DNA of 64,000 bases from Bradyrhizobium yuanmingense (GTDB lineage Bacteria; Pseudomonadota; Alphaproteobacteria; Rhizobiales; Xanthobacteraceae), in the NCBI RefSeq assembly GCF_029167105.1, contig NZ_JARFML010000028.1:1-64000 (forward strand), written 5' to 3'. Below the pieces are notes generated by a model that saw only the letters and a list, made by a program, of their open reading frames with translations, made no database searches and had not been told where the DNA came from. The translations under genes were made by a program, and so were the position numbers. How positions within the stretch are numbered: position 1 is the stretch's first letter; every line of letters starts with the position of its first letter. Shown piece by piece: positions 52,014-63,023 of the stretch.

Positions 52014-52492
52014 TGCGGTTCTTCGAAGACATCGCGATCGGGCAGCGCCGCGAGATCGGCGCCTATACGTTCACGGCGGAAAAGATCAAGACATTCGCCG
52101 CCAAGTTCGATCCGCAGCGCTTTCACCTCGACGAGGAGGAGGGCAAGAACTCGCTGTTCGGCGGGCTCGCGGCCTCGGGCTGGCATGTCGGCTCGGCCTG
52201 CATGAGCCTGCTTGTCGCCGACGGCCAGCGTCTGGCGCGCGAGGCCGCCTCGCGCGGCGAGGAGGTCGCCGTGTGGGGTCCGTCGCCGGGCTTTCGCGAC
52301 CTGCGCTGGATCAGGCCGGTGCTCGCGGGAGATACCGTCGCTTACGTTAATGAAGTCGTCGACAAGCGGACCTCCGCCTCCCGTCCCGGCTGGGGCATTT
52401 TGACGGCCCGCACCACCGGCACCAATCAGCGCGGCGAGGAGGTCTATTCCATCACCGCGTCCGCCTTCGTGCCGCTGCGCAAGGGCGCGTGA
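52013..52492 (+). CDS. MaoC-family dehydratase, second of a pair
   Basis: This 159-residue paralogue of the preceding protein also keeps FAAKFDPQRFHLDEEEGKNS and ASGWHVGSACMSLLV. GFRDLRWIRPVLAGDTVAYV matches the end of the first protein's domain. The one-base overlap with the upstream stop (TGATG) indicates re-initiation. Together they look like a two-subunit MaoC hydratase, as in some CoA pathways. Substrate unknown. Confidence 0.88.
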   Translation: MRFFEDIAIGQRREIGAYTFTAEKIKTFAAKFDPQRFHLDEEEGKNSLFGGLAASGWHVGSACMSLLVADGQRLAREAASRGEEVAVWGPSPGFRDLRWIRPVLAGDTVAYVNEVVDKRTSASRPGWGILTARTTGTNQRGEEVYSITASAFVPLRKGA

Positions 52493-52523
52493 TTTAGAAT
52501 CGATCGAGAAGGTTGCGGCTCTT

Positions 52524-52660
52524 CACCTCTCCCCGCTTGCGGGGAGAGGTCGGATCGCTCTTGCGATCCGGGCGAGGGGGTACAGCTCTCTCGTTGGATC
52601 TCGCGTGTGGAGAGAGGCCCCTCACCCCGACCCTCTCCCCGTAAGAACGGGGCGAGGGAG
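52524..52660. repeat. Composite intergenic palindrome, family E
   Basis: CACCTCTCCCCGCTTGCGGGG begins the element, GGATCGCTCTTGCGATCC follows, and CCCCGTAAGAACGGGGCGAGG ends it. It shares its layout with 53250-53384 in the same orientation and is the reverse of 32743-32874. It fills most of the 345-base gap after the second MaoC gene. Confidence 0.86.
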
Positions 52661-52837
52661 AAGCGAAACCGAGCGAGTGTTGCCCGCGCGCTATGGACGC
52701 GATTCCGGGTGGCTGCCATAAGCCTGCGCAACATGGTTGCGGCGAAGCAGTTTCGCGGAACCAGTGAGTTGCTAACTAATTATGAACCTGTCGCTGTCTA
52801 TTTGAAACGAATAGGCAGACGACAGGGGACGAGGACC

Positions 52838-52984
52838 ATGGCTGACCGCGGCGCACTCAAATTTGTTGGATTCATCTTCGCGACTGCGACGCTGGCGGTA
52901 ATGCTGGTCGCGGGCATGGTGGTGAAGGGCTACGCCGATGGCGCCTACACGCTGGAAGCCTCGACCGCGGAAGCGGCCCGGTAA
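52838..52984 (+). CDS. Tiny single-helix membrane protein
   Basis: This 48-residue protein (MADRGALKFVGFIFATATLA and onward) has one membrane helix, about residues 8-30, and a short polar tail ending STAEAAR. ACGAGGACC precedes the ATG. I do not recognise a family; it looks like a conserved small membrane protein. It converges with another tiny membrane protein gene, with a GC hairpin between. Confidence 0.65.
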   Translation: MADRGALKFVGFIFATATLAVMLVAGMVVKGYADGAYTLEASTAEAAR

Positions 52985-53001
52985 GAATTCGTTAAACGAT
53001 C

Positions 53002-53020
53002 GCGGCCGGCATCCGGCCGC
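53002..53020. terminator. GC hairpin between two tiny membrane protein genes
   Basis: GCGGCCGG and CCGGCCGC pair perfectly around a CAT loop. There is no T-run on either side, so termination is uncertain; its place between two converging stops supports that role. Confidence 0.45.
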
Positions 53021-53023
53021 AGC

Positions 53024-53161
53024 TCAGCGGCTATAGACGAACGCCAGGATGGCGATCGCAACCGCCAGCAGCCCGACAAAGCGCAGCATGATCGTGCCGA
53101 ATTGATTCGGCGCGGGCCGCAACGGGATCGGGTCCGTGGTGTCGGGCCGAATGCTTTCCAT
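53024..53161 (-). CDS. Tiny single-helix membrane protein, 45 residues
   Basis: Reading the minus strand from the ATG at 53161 gives MESIRPDTTDPIPLRPAPNQ followed by a membrane helix (LRFVGLLAVAIAILAFVYSR) and TGA. It is 45 residues, with a Pro-rich cytosolic or periplasmic head and a helix at the C-terminus, like a tail-anchored protein. It was found by direct reading; its size makes it easy to overlook. The upstream TTCAG is a poor ribosome binding site, so support is moderate. Confidence 0.55.
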   Translation of the reverse strand: MESIRPDTTDPIPLRPAPNQFGTIMLRFVGLLAVAIAILAFVYSR

Positions 53162-53249
53162 CTGAAATGTCCCCCGAGCCCGGCCGTAGCTGCACGGGCG
53201 CTTGGCGTTGGTCGCCGGGAAGGGGTGGTGGGTTCAAAGCGCTTCTTTT

Positions 53250-53384
53250 CACCTCTCCCCGCTTGCGGGGAGAGGTCGGATCGCTTGCGATCCGGGTGAG
53301 GGGGTACAGGTCCCTCGACAGATCGCAGCGCGCGGAGAGAGGCCCCTCACCCTAACCCTCTCCCCGTAAGAACGGGGAGAGGGG
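53250..53384. repeat. Composite intergenic palindrome, family E
   Basis: CACCTCTCCCCGCTTGCGGGG, GGATCGCTTGCGATCC and CCCCGTAAGAACGGGGAGAG occur in the same order as in the copy at 52524-52660. The middle sections differ. It lies upstream of the tiny membrane gene and downstream of the 140-residue hypothetical. Confidence 0.87.
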
Positions 53385-53460
53385 AAACATCTCGCTCTGA
53401 ATCGAAACCGCCGCGCTCCCTTCCGGAACGCGGCGGCCAATGATGCGTTCGTGCCGGCGA

Positions 53461-53883
53461 TCAGCTGTTGCGCAGGCCGTCGGCGGCGCGCTTCCACTGC
53501 GCGACGTTGTCGGCGATCATGCGGGTCGACTTCATCGCGGCCTGGCTGAGCTGGGCGTAGCCGGAGATCTCGCGCTGGACGCGCTGGCCTTCGGCGTGGA
53601 GCAGATCGCGCAGGCTCTCGAGCTCGGAGATCAAATTCTCGATCTCGGCGAGCGAGGTGCCGGCAACGCGCTGGATCAGCGAGTTGACGTTGTTGACGGT
53701 GGCTTCCGCGCTCGGGTCGAGCGGCGGCGCGTCGGTGGTTGTCGCGGCCGGACGGCGCAGATAGGCGATGTCGTTGCGGACGAAATCGCGGATGCCGGCT
53801 TCGACCTCGGTCACGGCGGCGAGGTTGGTGTCGACCGTCTCGGTCTCGGTGGCTTCGATCTTTTCGGGACGCATGGCGTTCAT
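53461..53883 (-). CDS. Conserved hypothetical coiled-coil protein
   Basis: I do not recognise this 140-residue protein. Residues 1-60 are acidic and polar; residues about 62-130 form one long amphipathic helix with heptad character (VNSLIQRVAGTSLAEIENLI, ESLRDLLHAEGQRVQREISG, AQLSQAAMKSTRMIADNVAQ). It has no signal or membrane segment, so it should be cytosolic and self-associating. An ATG three codons later could also serve as start. Confidence 0.7.
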   Translation of the reverse strand: MNAMRPEKIEATETETVDTNLAAVTEVEAGIRDFVRNDIAYLRRPAATTTDAPPLDPSAEATVNNVNSLIQRVAGTSLAEIENLISELESLRDLLHAEGQRVQREISGYAQLSQAAMKSTRMIADNVAQWKRAADGLRNS

Positions 53884-54100
53884 CGTTATTCCCCTGTTCG
53901 CGTTGAGCGCAGCGCGAGTGTCCCCCGCACGACGACGTCTGTGAGGCAGGCTGCATCAGGGCGTCCGATTTTGACCGCAAATGGGCCAAGATGCGGCAAG
54001 GCCGGACCATTCGGGGGTTTTGCCGTGGCGCATGGTTAGGGAAGTGTGAATGCTGCCGCGGTGATGGCCTTCTCCCCGCAGGCGGGGAGAGGCGAAGGGC

Positions 54101-55009
54101 TCACCAGCTCTTCTTGAATCCCGCCGTCACGCTCTTGTTCAGCGTGCCTTGCGGGGTTTCACCGACCGAGCCCGAAACGGTGACGTTGTCGAACAGCTTC
54201 TGTTCCGCGCCGAGCTTGCGCAGCCATTTATCGTCCGTGGTCGACAGCGTCTGGCCGGCAACGATGCTGGTGCCGGTGTCGGTCACGGTGACCTTGGCGC
54301 TCTGGTCGGTCTCGTAATTGCGCGTGACGTGGCCGCCGATGCCGGGGACCGCACTGGTGCCCTGCTGGTTGACGCTGTAGCCGTTCTGCAGCGTCAGCGA
54401 GGTGTCGCCCGACAGCGGCACCGATTTGGTCAGTGACGCCCCGATCTTGCTGTGCTCGGCGCCGGGATCGACCCTGGCTTCCACCGCGGTCTTGTCCCAG
54501 ATCGCGCCCGCGCCCGGCGCGGTTGCCGTCGCCCAAGCGCTGCCCGAGGATTGCGGCAGGTTGCCGCCGTTGGTGGCCTTCTGCGCCAGCAGCTCGGACA
54601 TCGTCCTGGGCTCGTTCGCCAGCGTCATGTCGGCGCCGATCCGCGTATCCCAGAACGAGGACACCGATTGCTTCACGGTCACCGCCGAGGAGCCGTTGGC
54701 ATTCGGGTTCGACGACCAGTCGAGGCCTTCCCTGGCGGCGGCCTGGGCGCGCTTCTTGGCGGCCATCGGGTCGATGCCGGTCCCCGCATCGACCGCGAGC
54801 TGGCTCCAGTCGAGCTTGTCGACGTCGATGCCCTTCATGAGGTCGGGATCATTGACGTCGGGGGCTTCGGCGGCCTCGGTCTCGTCGTCGGATGCAGGTG
54901 AGGAGAAGGGCGGAATGATCTGCGCCTGTAACGTCAGCGCCGAGCCCAAGATGAATGCGGCCACCAGCAATGGCAGCCTGGTCAAGCCAAACCCTGTCGA
55001 GAATTCCAT
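54101..55009 (-). CDS. Exported hypothetical protein with possible beta-barrel end
   Basis: I do not recognise this 302-residue protein. It has a signal peptide (LPLLVAAFILGSALTLQA, cleavage before QIIPPF), an acidic Pro/Asp stretch, then sequence with alternating polar and hydrophobic residues (AKVTVTDTGTSIVAGQTLST, LFDNVTVSGSVGETPQGTLN) ending TAGFKKSW. A terminal Trp or Phe after beta strands is a mark of outer-membrane barrels, but barrel strands are not clear throughout. The ATG at 55009 follows GGCAGGACG; a GTG lies four codons upstream. Confidence 0.7.
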   Translation of the reverse strand: MEFSTGFGLTRLPLLVAAFILGSALTLQAQIIPPFSSPASDDETEAAEAPDVNDPDLMKGIDVDKLDWSQLAVDAGTGIDPMAAKKRAQAAAREGLDWSSNPNANGSSAVTVKQSVSSFWDTRIGADMTLANEPRTMSELLAQKATNGGNLPQSSGSAWATATAPGAGAIWDKTAVEARVDPGAEHSKIGASLTKSVPLSGDTSLTLQNGYSVNQQGTSAVPGIGGHVTRNYETDQSAKVTVTDTGTSIVAGQTLSTTDDKWLRKLGAEQKLFDNVTVSGSVGETPQGTLNKSVTAGFKKSW

Positions 55010-55270
55010 CGTCCTGCCCACGAACCCCAGCGCATGCTGTCCGCCCCACTATAGCGGCCGCAATGACCATGCGCCATCCGGCGCAGAAAGTGCCGATTTA
55101 TCGTTGCGGAATTGTGGCGGTTCGCAAGTGGAGGCGAACCAACGGGCCGCGCGAAAGGCGCGCGTCCGATGACAAGCTCGTGATGCGACGGCATCCGGCG
55201 GGGCTGGAGGCCAGAACGTCGCGATCGCCTCGTCATCGGTCCCGAACAGCGGGGCCCGTTGGCGTCCCCC

Positions 55271-55380
55271 CTGAAGCGCGATGATCATCATCGCGCTTCA
55301 GGTTGGTGTTTGCGCATGATCTTCTCGGAGAACCGCTTCGCACTTTGCGCTAACGCGGCCCTTCGGGTCCGGATCATGCG
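55271..55380. repeat. Perfect palindrome plus family H element (tgcgcatgatct type)
   Basis: CTGAAGCGCGATGAT and ATCATCGCGCTTCAG form a perfect 15-base inverted repeat around one base (55271-55301). Next to it, TTTGCGCATGATCTTCTCGG through GGTCCGGATCATGCG forms a second palindromic element typical of bradyrhizobia. It ends one base before the stop of the first SnoaL-like gene. Confidence 0.85.
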
Positions 55381-55381
55381 T

Positions 55382-55822
55382 TTAGCCGACGCTGGTCATC
55401 TTCGGCAGATGAATGGCGCGGCCGAGTGCCTGCTCGACCAGGTCGAAGGTGTCGATCAGCACCCGCATGCTGATCAGCTTGCCCGCCTTGAACTGGGCGA
55501 ACTGCGCGACGCGCAGGCTGATCGGCTTGTTGGAATCGAGGGCCGTCAGCGAATAGCGCACCATCGAGGCGGCGGAATCGACGCCCAGCATGATGCTCTC
55601 GCGGTCGAAGCGGCGGACCTGGAAATTGTCGGCGAGCTGGCGGATGACGTCGAGCACGGCATCCTTGCCCTGGCGCGCGCCGAGGAACGGAAACATGTCG
55701 ATCGGCCCGTACAGCGCCCATTCGACGTCCTCGTCGATCAGGGCCGCGATGTCCTCGAAATGCCGGTCGTTGATCGCGCGGTGCAACGCGCGCGAGAAAC
55801 GCCAGAGGCTGTGCTCTGTCAT
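55382..55822 (-). CDS. SnoaL-like (NTF2-fold) protein, first paralogue
   Basis: This 146-residue protein has the NTF2/SnoaL cone fold: HRAINDRHFEDIAALIDEDVEW, GPIDMFPFLGARQGKDAVLD and the last strand-helix MRVLIDTFDLVEQALGRAIH. Such proteins bind or isomerise small molecules; none of the catalytic residues of known enzymes can be assigned. The ATG at 55822 gives MTEHSLWRFS. A paralogue lies 195 bases upstream on the same strand. Confidence 0.82.
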   Translation of the reverse strand: MTEHSLWRFSRALHRAINDRHFEDIAALIDEDVEWALYGPIDMFPFLGARQGKDAVLDVIRQLADNFQVRRFDRESIMLGVDSAASMVRYSLTALDSNKPISLRVAQFAQFKAGKLISMRVLIDTFDLVEQALGRAIHLPKMTSVG

Positions 55823-56017
55823 TTGGGGCAGTCCTGAAGCTGGCTTTACGGAAAACGGCAAACAACCCCACGCGCAGTCATGCGCCGGGGCTCAGCTCAT
55901 TTGTATACAAACAAAGTAGCAGATTTCGGCCAAAACGCAATTCACGTTTTTGCAATGCACACTTGATCGTGCTTTGTGAGATTTGCAATAGAACCCCGTA
56001 ATTGTCCGGGTCGACGC

Positions 56018-56455
56018 TCACTGCCCTGTGATCAGCGGCCCGATCTCGCGTTCCAGCACCTGCTGCACCAGGTCGTAGGAATCGATGATTTCGCGGATCT
56101 CCGCCACCAGTCCGCCGCGGAACGTGTAGAACACCGCCATGTCGAACTGCACGATGCGGCCGTTGCTGCGCTTCTTGAAATAAGCGTGCATGTAGGTCGC
56201 GACCGCCTCGCCTTCGGCGACGATGTGCGGCGTCTTGTAGCGAACCTCCGAATAGCGCGACCAGACCGTCTGCCACAGCTCGCGCAGCTCCTGCTTGCCA
56301 TGGCGCGGCACCATGTGCGGCAGCACGTCGATCGGCGCATGGGTGAGGAAGTCGACGTCCTCGGTGCAGCAGGCCAGCGCCGCCTCGATGTCGCCGCGCG
56401 CGAAGGCATCGAGCAGATGCACGACGCGTTGGCGATTCAGCTTCTCCACCGTCAT
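56018..56455 (-). CDS. SnoaL-like (NTF2-fold) protein, second paralogue
   Basis: This 145-residue protein shares layout with the neighbour downstream: LLDAFARGDIEAALACCTEDVDFLTHAP-type opening, IDVLPHMVPRHGKQELRELW and IREIIDSYDLVQQVLEREIG at the end. The pair is a local duplication that has diverged. The ATG at 56455 is preceded by GGCGGGA. Function unknown. Confidence 0.82.
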   Translation of the reverse strand: MTVEKLNRQRVVHLLDAFARGDIEAALACCTEDVDFLTHAPIDVLPHMVPRHGKQELRELWQTVWSRYSEVRYKTPHIVAEGEAVATYMHAYFKKRSNGRIVQFDMAVFYTFRGGLVAEIREIIDSYDLVQQVLEREIGPLITGQ

Positions 56456-57080
56456 TCCCGCCTGTCCTTTGTTGGTCTTGTGGCGTTGCGCAAGCCTAAC
56501 GCGTGGTCTCACGCATCGGCAATCCGCAAGATCACAGGGATGTTGCAGACGTTTTGACGTTCCACCGCTATGCCCGGTTCATGGCGGACAATTGCTGGTT
56601 GAGTTGCGGAACGACTGCACGAATTCGCGCTCTATCCGATTGCGTAGCGCGCAACGCGCGTGGCGCAGCGCGCAACGTCAGCACGAGGCGGGCGTATGAA
56701 AACCTCCGTCGGCTCTGCAAAGGCGAACCGGCTGCGGCGCCGGCGGTCTGCTCCCTCGCCCCGCAGGCGGCAGGGCTATCGCATATGACTTGAGGTGGCG
56801 GTCTGCGCGCACGCCTCGTCCTTCGAGACGGCGCTGACGCGCCCCCTCAGGATGAGGCTAATCAGCGTCAGTGCCCGTTGAAACTGCTGCCGCGCACTCC
56901 GCCCTCATCCCGAGGAGCCCGCCTCCAGCGGGCATCTCGAAGGATGGCCGCAGGGAAAAACTTTCAAATGCGATAGCCCTGCCGCAGGCGGGGAGAGGCG
57001 AAGTTACCGCGTGACCCATCTCACATCGCCGCACCGGCGCGGCGACTACCGTCATCGGCATGTCATCAGGGAGACGTGCC
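56456..57080. other. Long intergenic region with nested inverted repeats
   Basis: No gene is convincing here. The left part (56456-56750) is plain apart from two direct copies of GCGCGCAACG near 56646-56678. The right part holds an outer inverted repeat (56767-56784 with 56968-56985) around an inner palindromic element at 56820-56943. Confidence 0.6.
56767..56985. repeat. Nested inverted repeat
   Basis: The outer arms GCGGCAGGGCTATCGCAT and ATGCGATAGCCCTGCCGC are a perfect 18-base inverted repeat, and more partial pairing extends outward. Inside, CCTTCGAGACGGCGC (56820-56834) and CTCAGGATGAGG face CCCTCATCCCGAGG and ATCTCGAAGG (to 56943). It looks as though the inner element inserted into an older palindrome. 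Confidence 0.8.
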
Positions 57081-57467
57081 ATGGCCGCCATCGCCAATGC
57101 CAGAAAGTCCCGCCTGCATAACGCGTTCGAAGGCCTCGCGCTCACCGCGAGCCTGCAGAGCTTCCCGACCTTCGCCACCGCAGCCTTCCTGCTCAAGCTC
57201 GTCGCCGACCACGACCTCGTCGGTGACCCCGGCGTCGCCATCTTCGTCGCCTTCGCCTCGCTCGTCCACGCGACGCTGGCCGTGACCTTCGGCCCGAGCT
57301 TCCCGCACCTCTTCAAGACCGTCTACGAGCCGAAATTCTTCGAGGCCCATTTGTCGCTCTCCGACAAGATCACGGCCTGGCGCACCCAGCCGGTCGCCTC
57401 GCTGCAGCTGGTGACGATCGTGCTGCTGCTGTCGGTGATGGCAGTGGTGACGGCAAGCGTGGGGTGA
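57081..57467 (+). CDS. Hypothetical membrane protein
   Basis: I do not recognise this 128-residue protein. It has two or three hydrophobic segments (SFPTFATAAFLLKLVAD, VAIFVAFASLVHATLAVTFG and a C-terminal helix LQLVTIVLLLSVMAVVTASV). The start at 57081 has GGGAGACG upstream; an in-frame ATG lies at 57060. It converges with uvrB across a decayed palindrome. Confidence 0.68.
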   Translation: MAAIANARKSRLHNAFEGLALTASLQSFPTFATAAFLLKLVADHDLVGDPGVAIFVAFASLVHATLAVTFGPSFPHLFKTVYEPKFFEAHLSLSDKITAWRTQPVASLQLVTIVLLLSVMAVVTASVG

Positions 57468-57487
57468 GGGGGGGAGTCTCTCCTCGT

Positions 57488-57556
57488 GTCATTCCGGGGC
57501 GCCGCAGAGCGGCGAGCTATGATGCGCAATTGCGCATCTGAGTATCCATAACCACG
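57488..57556. repeat. Hybrid remnant of palindrome families
   Basis: GTCATTCCGGGGCGCCGC is a left end of family D, followed by ATGCGCAATTGCGCAT and CCATAACCAC, which match the element at 40999-41049. It seems a junction of two elements between the 128-residue gene and uvrB. Confidence 0.65.
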
Positions 57557-57579
57557 AACGTCGCGATAAACCTACCCGC

Positions 57580-60480
<2,901 letters not shown>

Positions 60481-60573
60481 GAGGCGAATATGGGACGAGT
60501 CCGCCCCGCAATAAAGGGCGAACGACCGTCATGATGCAGGCTGCTGACAGCAGGTTGGCAGCAGCCCTGTGGT

Positions 60574-60801
60574 TCACGCCGCCGGCAGCGGCCCCTCGTC
60601 GTCCCCGACCGCGACATTCGGCTCGAGGATGTCGAGATGAATGCCGCCGCAATCGGTGCAGCGCATGGTCCAGTACTCGCATCCGGCGCGGCCGCCGATC
60701 ACGCGGAGCACCGTGAGATCGCCGTCGCATTCCGGGCAGTTGGACAGCACTGCGCGGGCGTAGATGCGCGGCCGCGCCGCGTCGGTTTCGATGAAGGACA
60801 T
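60574..60801 (-). CDS. Small zinc-ribbon-like hypothetical protein
   Basis: This 75-residue protein has CPECDGDL and, 24 residues on, CTDCGGIH, a Cys4 pattern like a zinc ribbon (LSNCPECDG, MRCTDCGGI). A further Cys lies in RAGCEYW. It has an acidic tail and no signal sequence. I do not recognise the family; it may bind zinc and a nucleic acid or protein. The 73-residue gene lies 50 bases upstream on the same strand. Confidence 0.65.
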   Translation of the reverse strand: MSFIETDAARPRIYARAVLSNCPECDGDLTVLRVIGGRAGCEYWTMRCTDCGGIHLDILEPNVAVGDDEGPLPAA

Positions 60802-60852
60802 GACCGGTTTCCCCCTTGTGCCGCCCTGTCTCTGGTCGGCCTGCGGACCCGC

Positions 60853-61074
60853 CTATTCCTCGTCGCCGGCCCGCAGCCGGAAACGATCGATGTGGTGCTT
60901 GGCATCGGCAATCGCGGCATCGCGATCGGGCCAGGCGAAGCCGACTTCCATGGCCGGAAACAGCACGCCGTCGATGGCCACCGGGCTGAGATCGGCACGG
61001 CGGATCCGCGCGTGCCACAGCCCCTTGCCAGCTTCGAAGGATTCGATGTCAAAGCCGTCGTAGAGGGTCGTCAT
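60853..61074 (-). CDS. Small hypothetical protein, 73 residues
   Basis: This protein (MTTLYDGFDIESFEAGKGLW, then HARIRRADLSPVAIDGVLFP and a helix DRDAAIADAKHHIDRFRLRA) has mixed beta-strand and helix content and is probably a small cytosolic folded domain. I do not recognise the family. The ATG at 61074 starts the plausible part of a longer open frame. It lies just upstream of the zinc-ribbon-like gene. Confidence 0.62.
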   Translation of the reverse strand: MTTLYDGFDIESFEAGKGLWHARIRRADLSPVAIDGVLFPAMEVGFAWPDRDAAIADAKHHIDRFRLRAGDEE

Positions 61075-61174
61075 GAGTGTAGGTCCCACGTTTCTTTTCG
61101 GAGGGTCACGAGACCACGTCCGCGGATTTTGGGATGTGAAGCCGTTCACAAGCAGGCGGCTTTTTTGCCCGCCT

Positions 61175-62089
61175 TCAGTTCCGCGCTGCAGCACGGCCGA
61201 TGCGGCGCGGCCGGGCGGCAGGTTCCGATGCCGCCCGCATGATCCAGCGGCGGAAGGCGGCAAAGTCGCGCTGCTCGGTCTGGAAGCTGCGATAGACGAG
61301 GTACCAGCGCATGCCCTTGGGCACCGAGAGGTCGAACGGCGCCACCAGCCGGCCGGCCGCCAGATCGTCGTCGATATAGGGGCGGATGCCCATGGCGATG
61401 CCCAGCCCGTCGGCCGCGGCCTGCAGCGCCTGGCCGTAGAACTGGAACTCGGGCCCGCGCGCGTTGATCCTCGCCGTGCCCGCCGTCTTCAGCCAGATCG
61501 GCCAGTCCTCGGGTGAGTGCGCGACGCGGATCAGGCTCGGTCCCTTCAGGTCGGCCGGCCGCTTCAATCCGCCGGCAAGGCGCGGCACGCAGACAGGGGT
61601 GAGGTCGCCGGCGAACAGCGGCTCGGCGACGAGGCCGGGCCAGTCGCCGGTGCCGAGCTTGATGCCGCAGTTCCAGTCCTCGCCGAACGGCACCGCGGCG
61701 CCGCCGGTGGTGAAGCGCACCTCGATGTCGGGCTCCTCGCTGCGAAACTCCGACAGGCGCGGGATCAGCCAGCGCATCGCAAAGGTGTGGCCGACGCCGA
61801 TGGTGAGCACGCGCACGCTCGCGGGCGCCGTCACCTGCGCGGTGAGGCTCGCCAGCGCATCGAAGATCGGGGTCAGCCCGCTCTGATAGGCGCGGCCGGC
61901 CTGCGTCAGCACGAGCCTGTTGGCCTTGCGCTCGAACAAGGCGACGCCGAGTCGCTCTTCGAGCAGGTGCACCATGCGGCTGACGGCGGCCGCCGATACG
62001 CTCAGCTCCAGCCCGGCCGCAGCAAAGCTGCCGGTCCGCGCCGCCGCCTCGAACGCCTTGATGCCGTTGAGAAACAGCAGCCGCCGCAA
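61175..62089 (-). CDS. LysR-family transcriptional regulator
   Basis: This 304-residue regulator has an N-terminal winged helix (LLFLNGIKAFEAAARTGSFA, LSVSAAAVSRMVHLLEERLG) of the GcvA type, then a periplasmic-binding-like effector domain (VLTIGVGHTFAMRWLIPRLS). The start is most likely the TTG at 62089 (MRRLLFLNGIKAF), with GAGGGTGG nine bases upstream; a GTG at 62098 is the alternative. It is divergent from the TauE/SafE gene, so it may control it; that is the usual LysR arrangement but unproven here. Confidence 0.9.
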   Translation of the reverse strand: MRRLLFLNGIKAFEAAARTGSFAAAGLELSVSAAAVSRMVHLLEERLGVALFERKANRLVLTQAGRAYQSGLTPIFDALASLTAQVTAPASVRVLTIGVGHTFAMRWLIPRLSEFRSEEPDIEVRFTTGGAAVPFGEDWNCGIKLGTGDWPGLVAEPLFAGDLTPVCVPRLAGGLKRPADLKGPSLIRVAHSPEDWPIWLKTAGTARINARGPEFQFYGQALQAAADGLGIAMGIRPYIDDDLAAGRLVAPFDLSVPKGMRWYLVYRSFQTEQRDFAAFRRWIMRAASEPAARPRRIGRAAARN

Positions 62090-62243
62090 ATGACCCACCC
62101 TCAGGAAAGCTGATGCCAGGGCAAGATAACTCAGTTTGCGGAAAAGGCGCAAGCGAGGCACGTTCCCTTTCGCCTCTCCCCGCAAGTGCGGTGAGGGTGT
62201 GCAACAGTTTGCGTCCCTCACTCGCCCTCGGGAGCTTCCTTTC

Positions 62244-63023
62244 GTGACGCCCATCCTGATCGCTGCCCTCGGATTGCTGATGGTGGCCACGGCATTCCTG
62301 TCGGGGCTGTTCGGCATGGCGGGCGGGCTGATCCTGATCGGCGTGCTCTTGGCCCTGATGCCGCTGCCGACCGCGATGGTGCTGCATGCGATCACGCAGA
62401 TGGCCTCGAACGGCTGGCGTGCGTTCCTGTGGCGGGCGCATATCCGCTGGCGGCCGGTCGCGAACTATATGGTCGGCGCGGCCGTCGCGCTCGCGGCGTG
62501 GTCGCTGACCCGCTACGTGCCCGACAAGGCGATGGCGCTGCTGCTGCTCGGCATCACCCCGTTCATGGCGCGGCTCCTGCCGGCGAACATCAAGCCGGAC
62601 CCCGATAGCCTCTGGCAGGGCACAGTCTACGGCACGATCTGCATGGGCCTGATGCTGATGACCGGCGTCTCCGGCCCGCTGCTCGACACCTTCTTCCTCG
62701 GCGGCGATTTCGGCCGGCGCGAGAAGGTGGCGACCAAGGCGATGTGCCAGGTCGTCAGCCATTTCACCAAGCTGATCTACTTCGGCGGCATCATCGATCA
62801 GGCCGCCGGCCTCGATCCCGTGCTCGCGGTCGTCGCGATCGGAGCCTCGATGCTCGGCACCACGCTGGCGCGGCGCATCCTCGAAGCCATGACCGACCAG
62901 CAGTTCATCGCCTGGTCCAACAAGCTGATCACCACCATCGCCTGCTACTACATCGTCCACGGCGGCTGGCTGTTGCTGCGTGCGCCGGTTCTGGCCGCCT
63001 TCGACAAGGGAGGTTTGCAATGA
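62244..63023 (+). CDS. TauE/SafE-family membrane transporter
   Basis: This 259-residue protein has eight or so membrane helices and the TauE/SafE pattern: LSGLFGMAGGLILIGVLLAL near the N-terminus and GTVYGTICMGLMLMTGVSGP in the repeat half. The family exports or imports anions such as sulfite, sulfoacetate or taurine-derived ions. The GTG at 62244 fits best; a longer frame opens at 62136. Its TGA overlaps the next gene's ATG. Confidence 0.88.
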   Translation: MTPILIAALGLLMVATAFLSGLFGMAGGLILIGVLLALMPLPTAMVLHAITQMASNGWRAFLWRAHIRWRPVANYMVGAAVALAAWSLTRYVPDKAMALLLLGITPFMARLLPANIKPDPDSLWQGTVYGTICMGLMLMTGVSGPLLDTFFLGGDFGRREKVATKAMCQVVSHFTKLIYFGGIIDQAAGLDPVLAVVAIGASMLGTTLARRILEAMTDQQFIAWSNKLITTIACYYIVHGGWLLLRAPVLAAFDKGGLQ

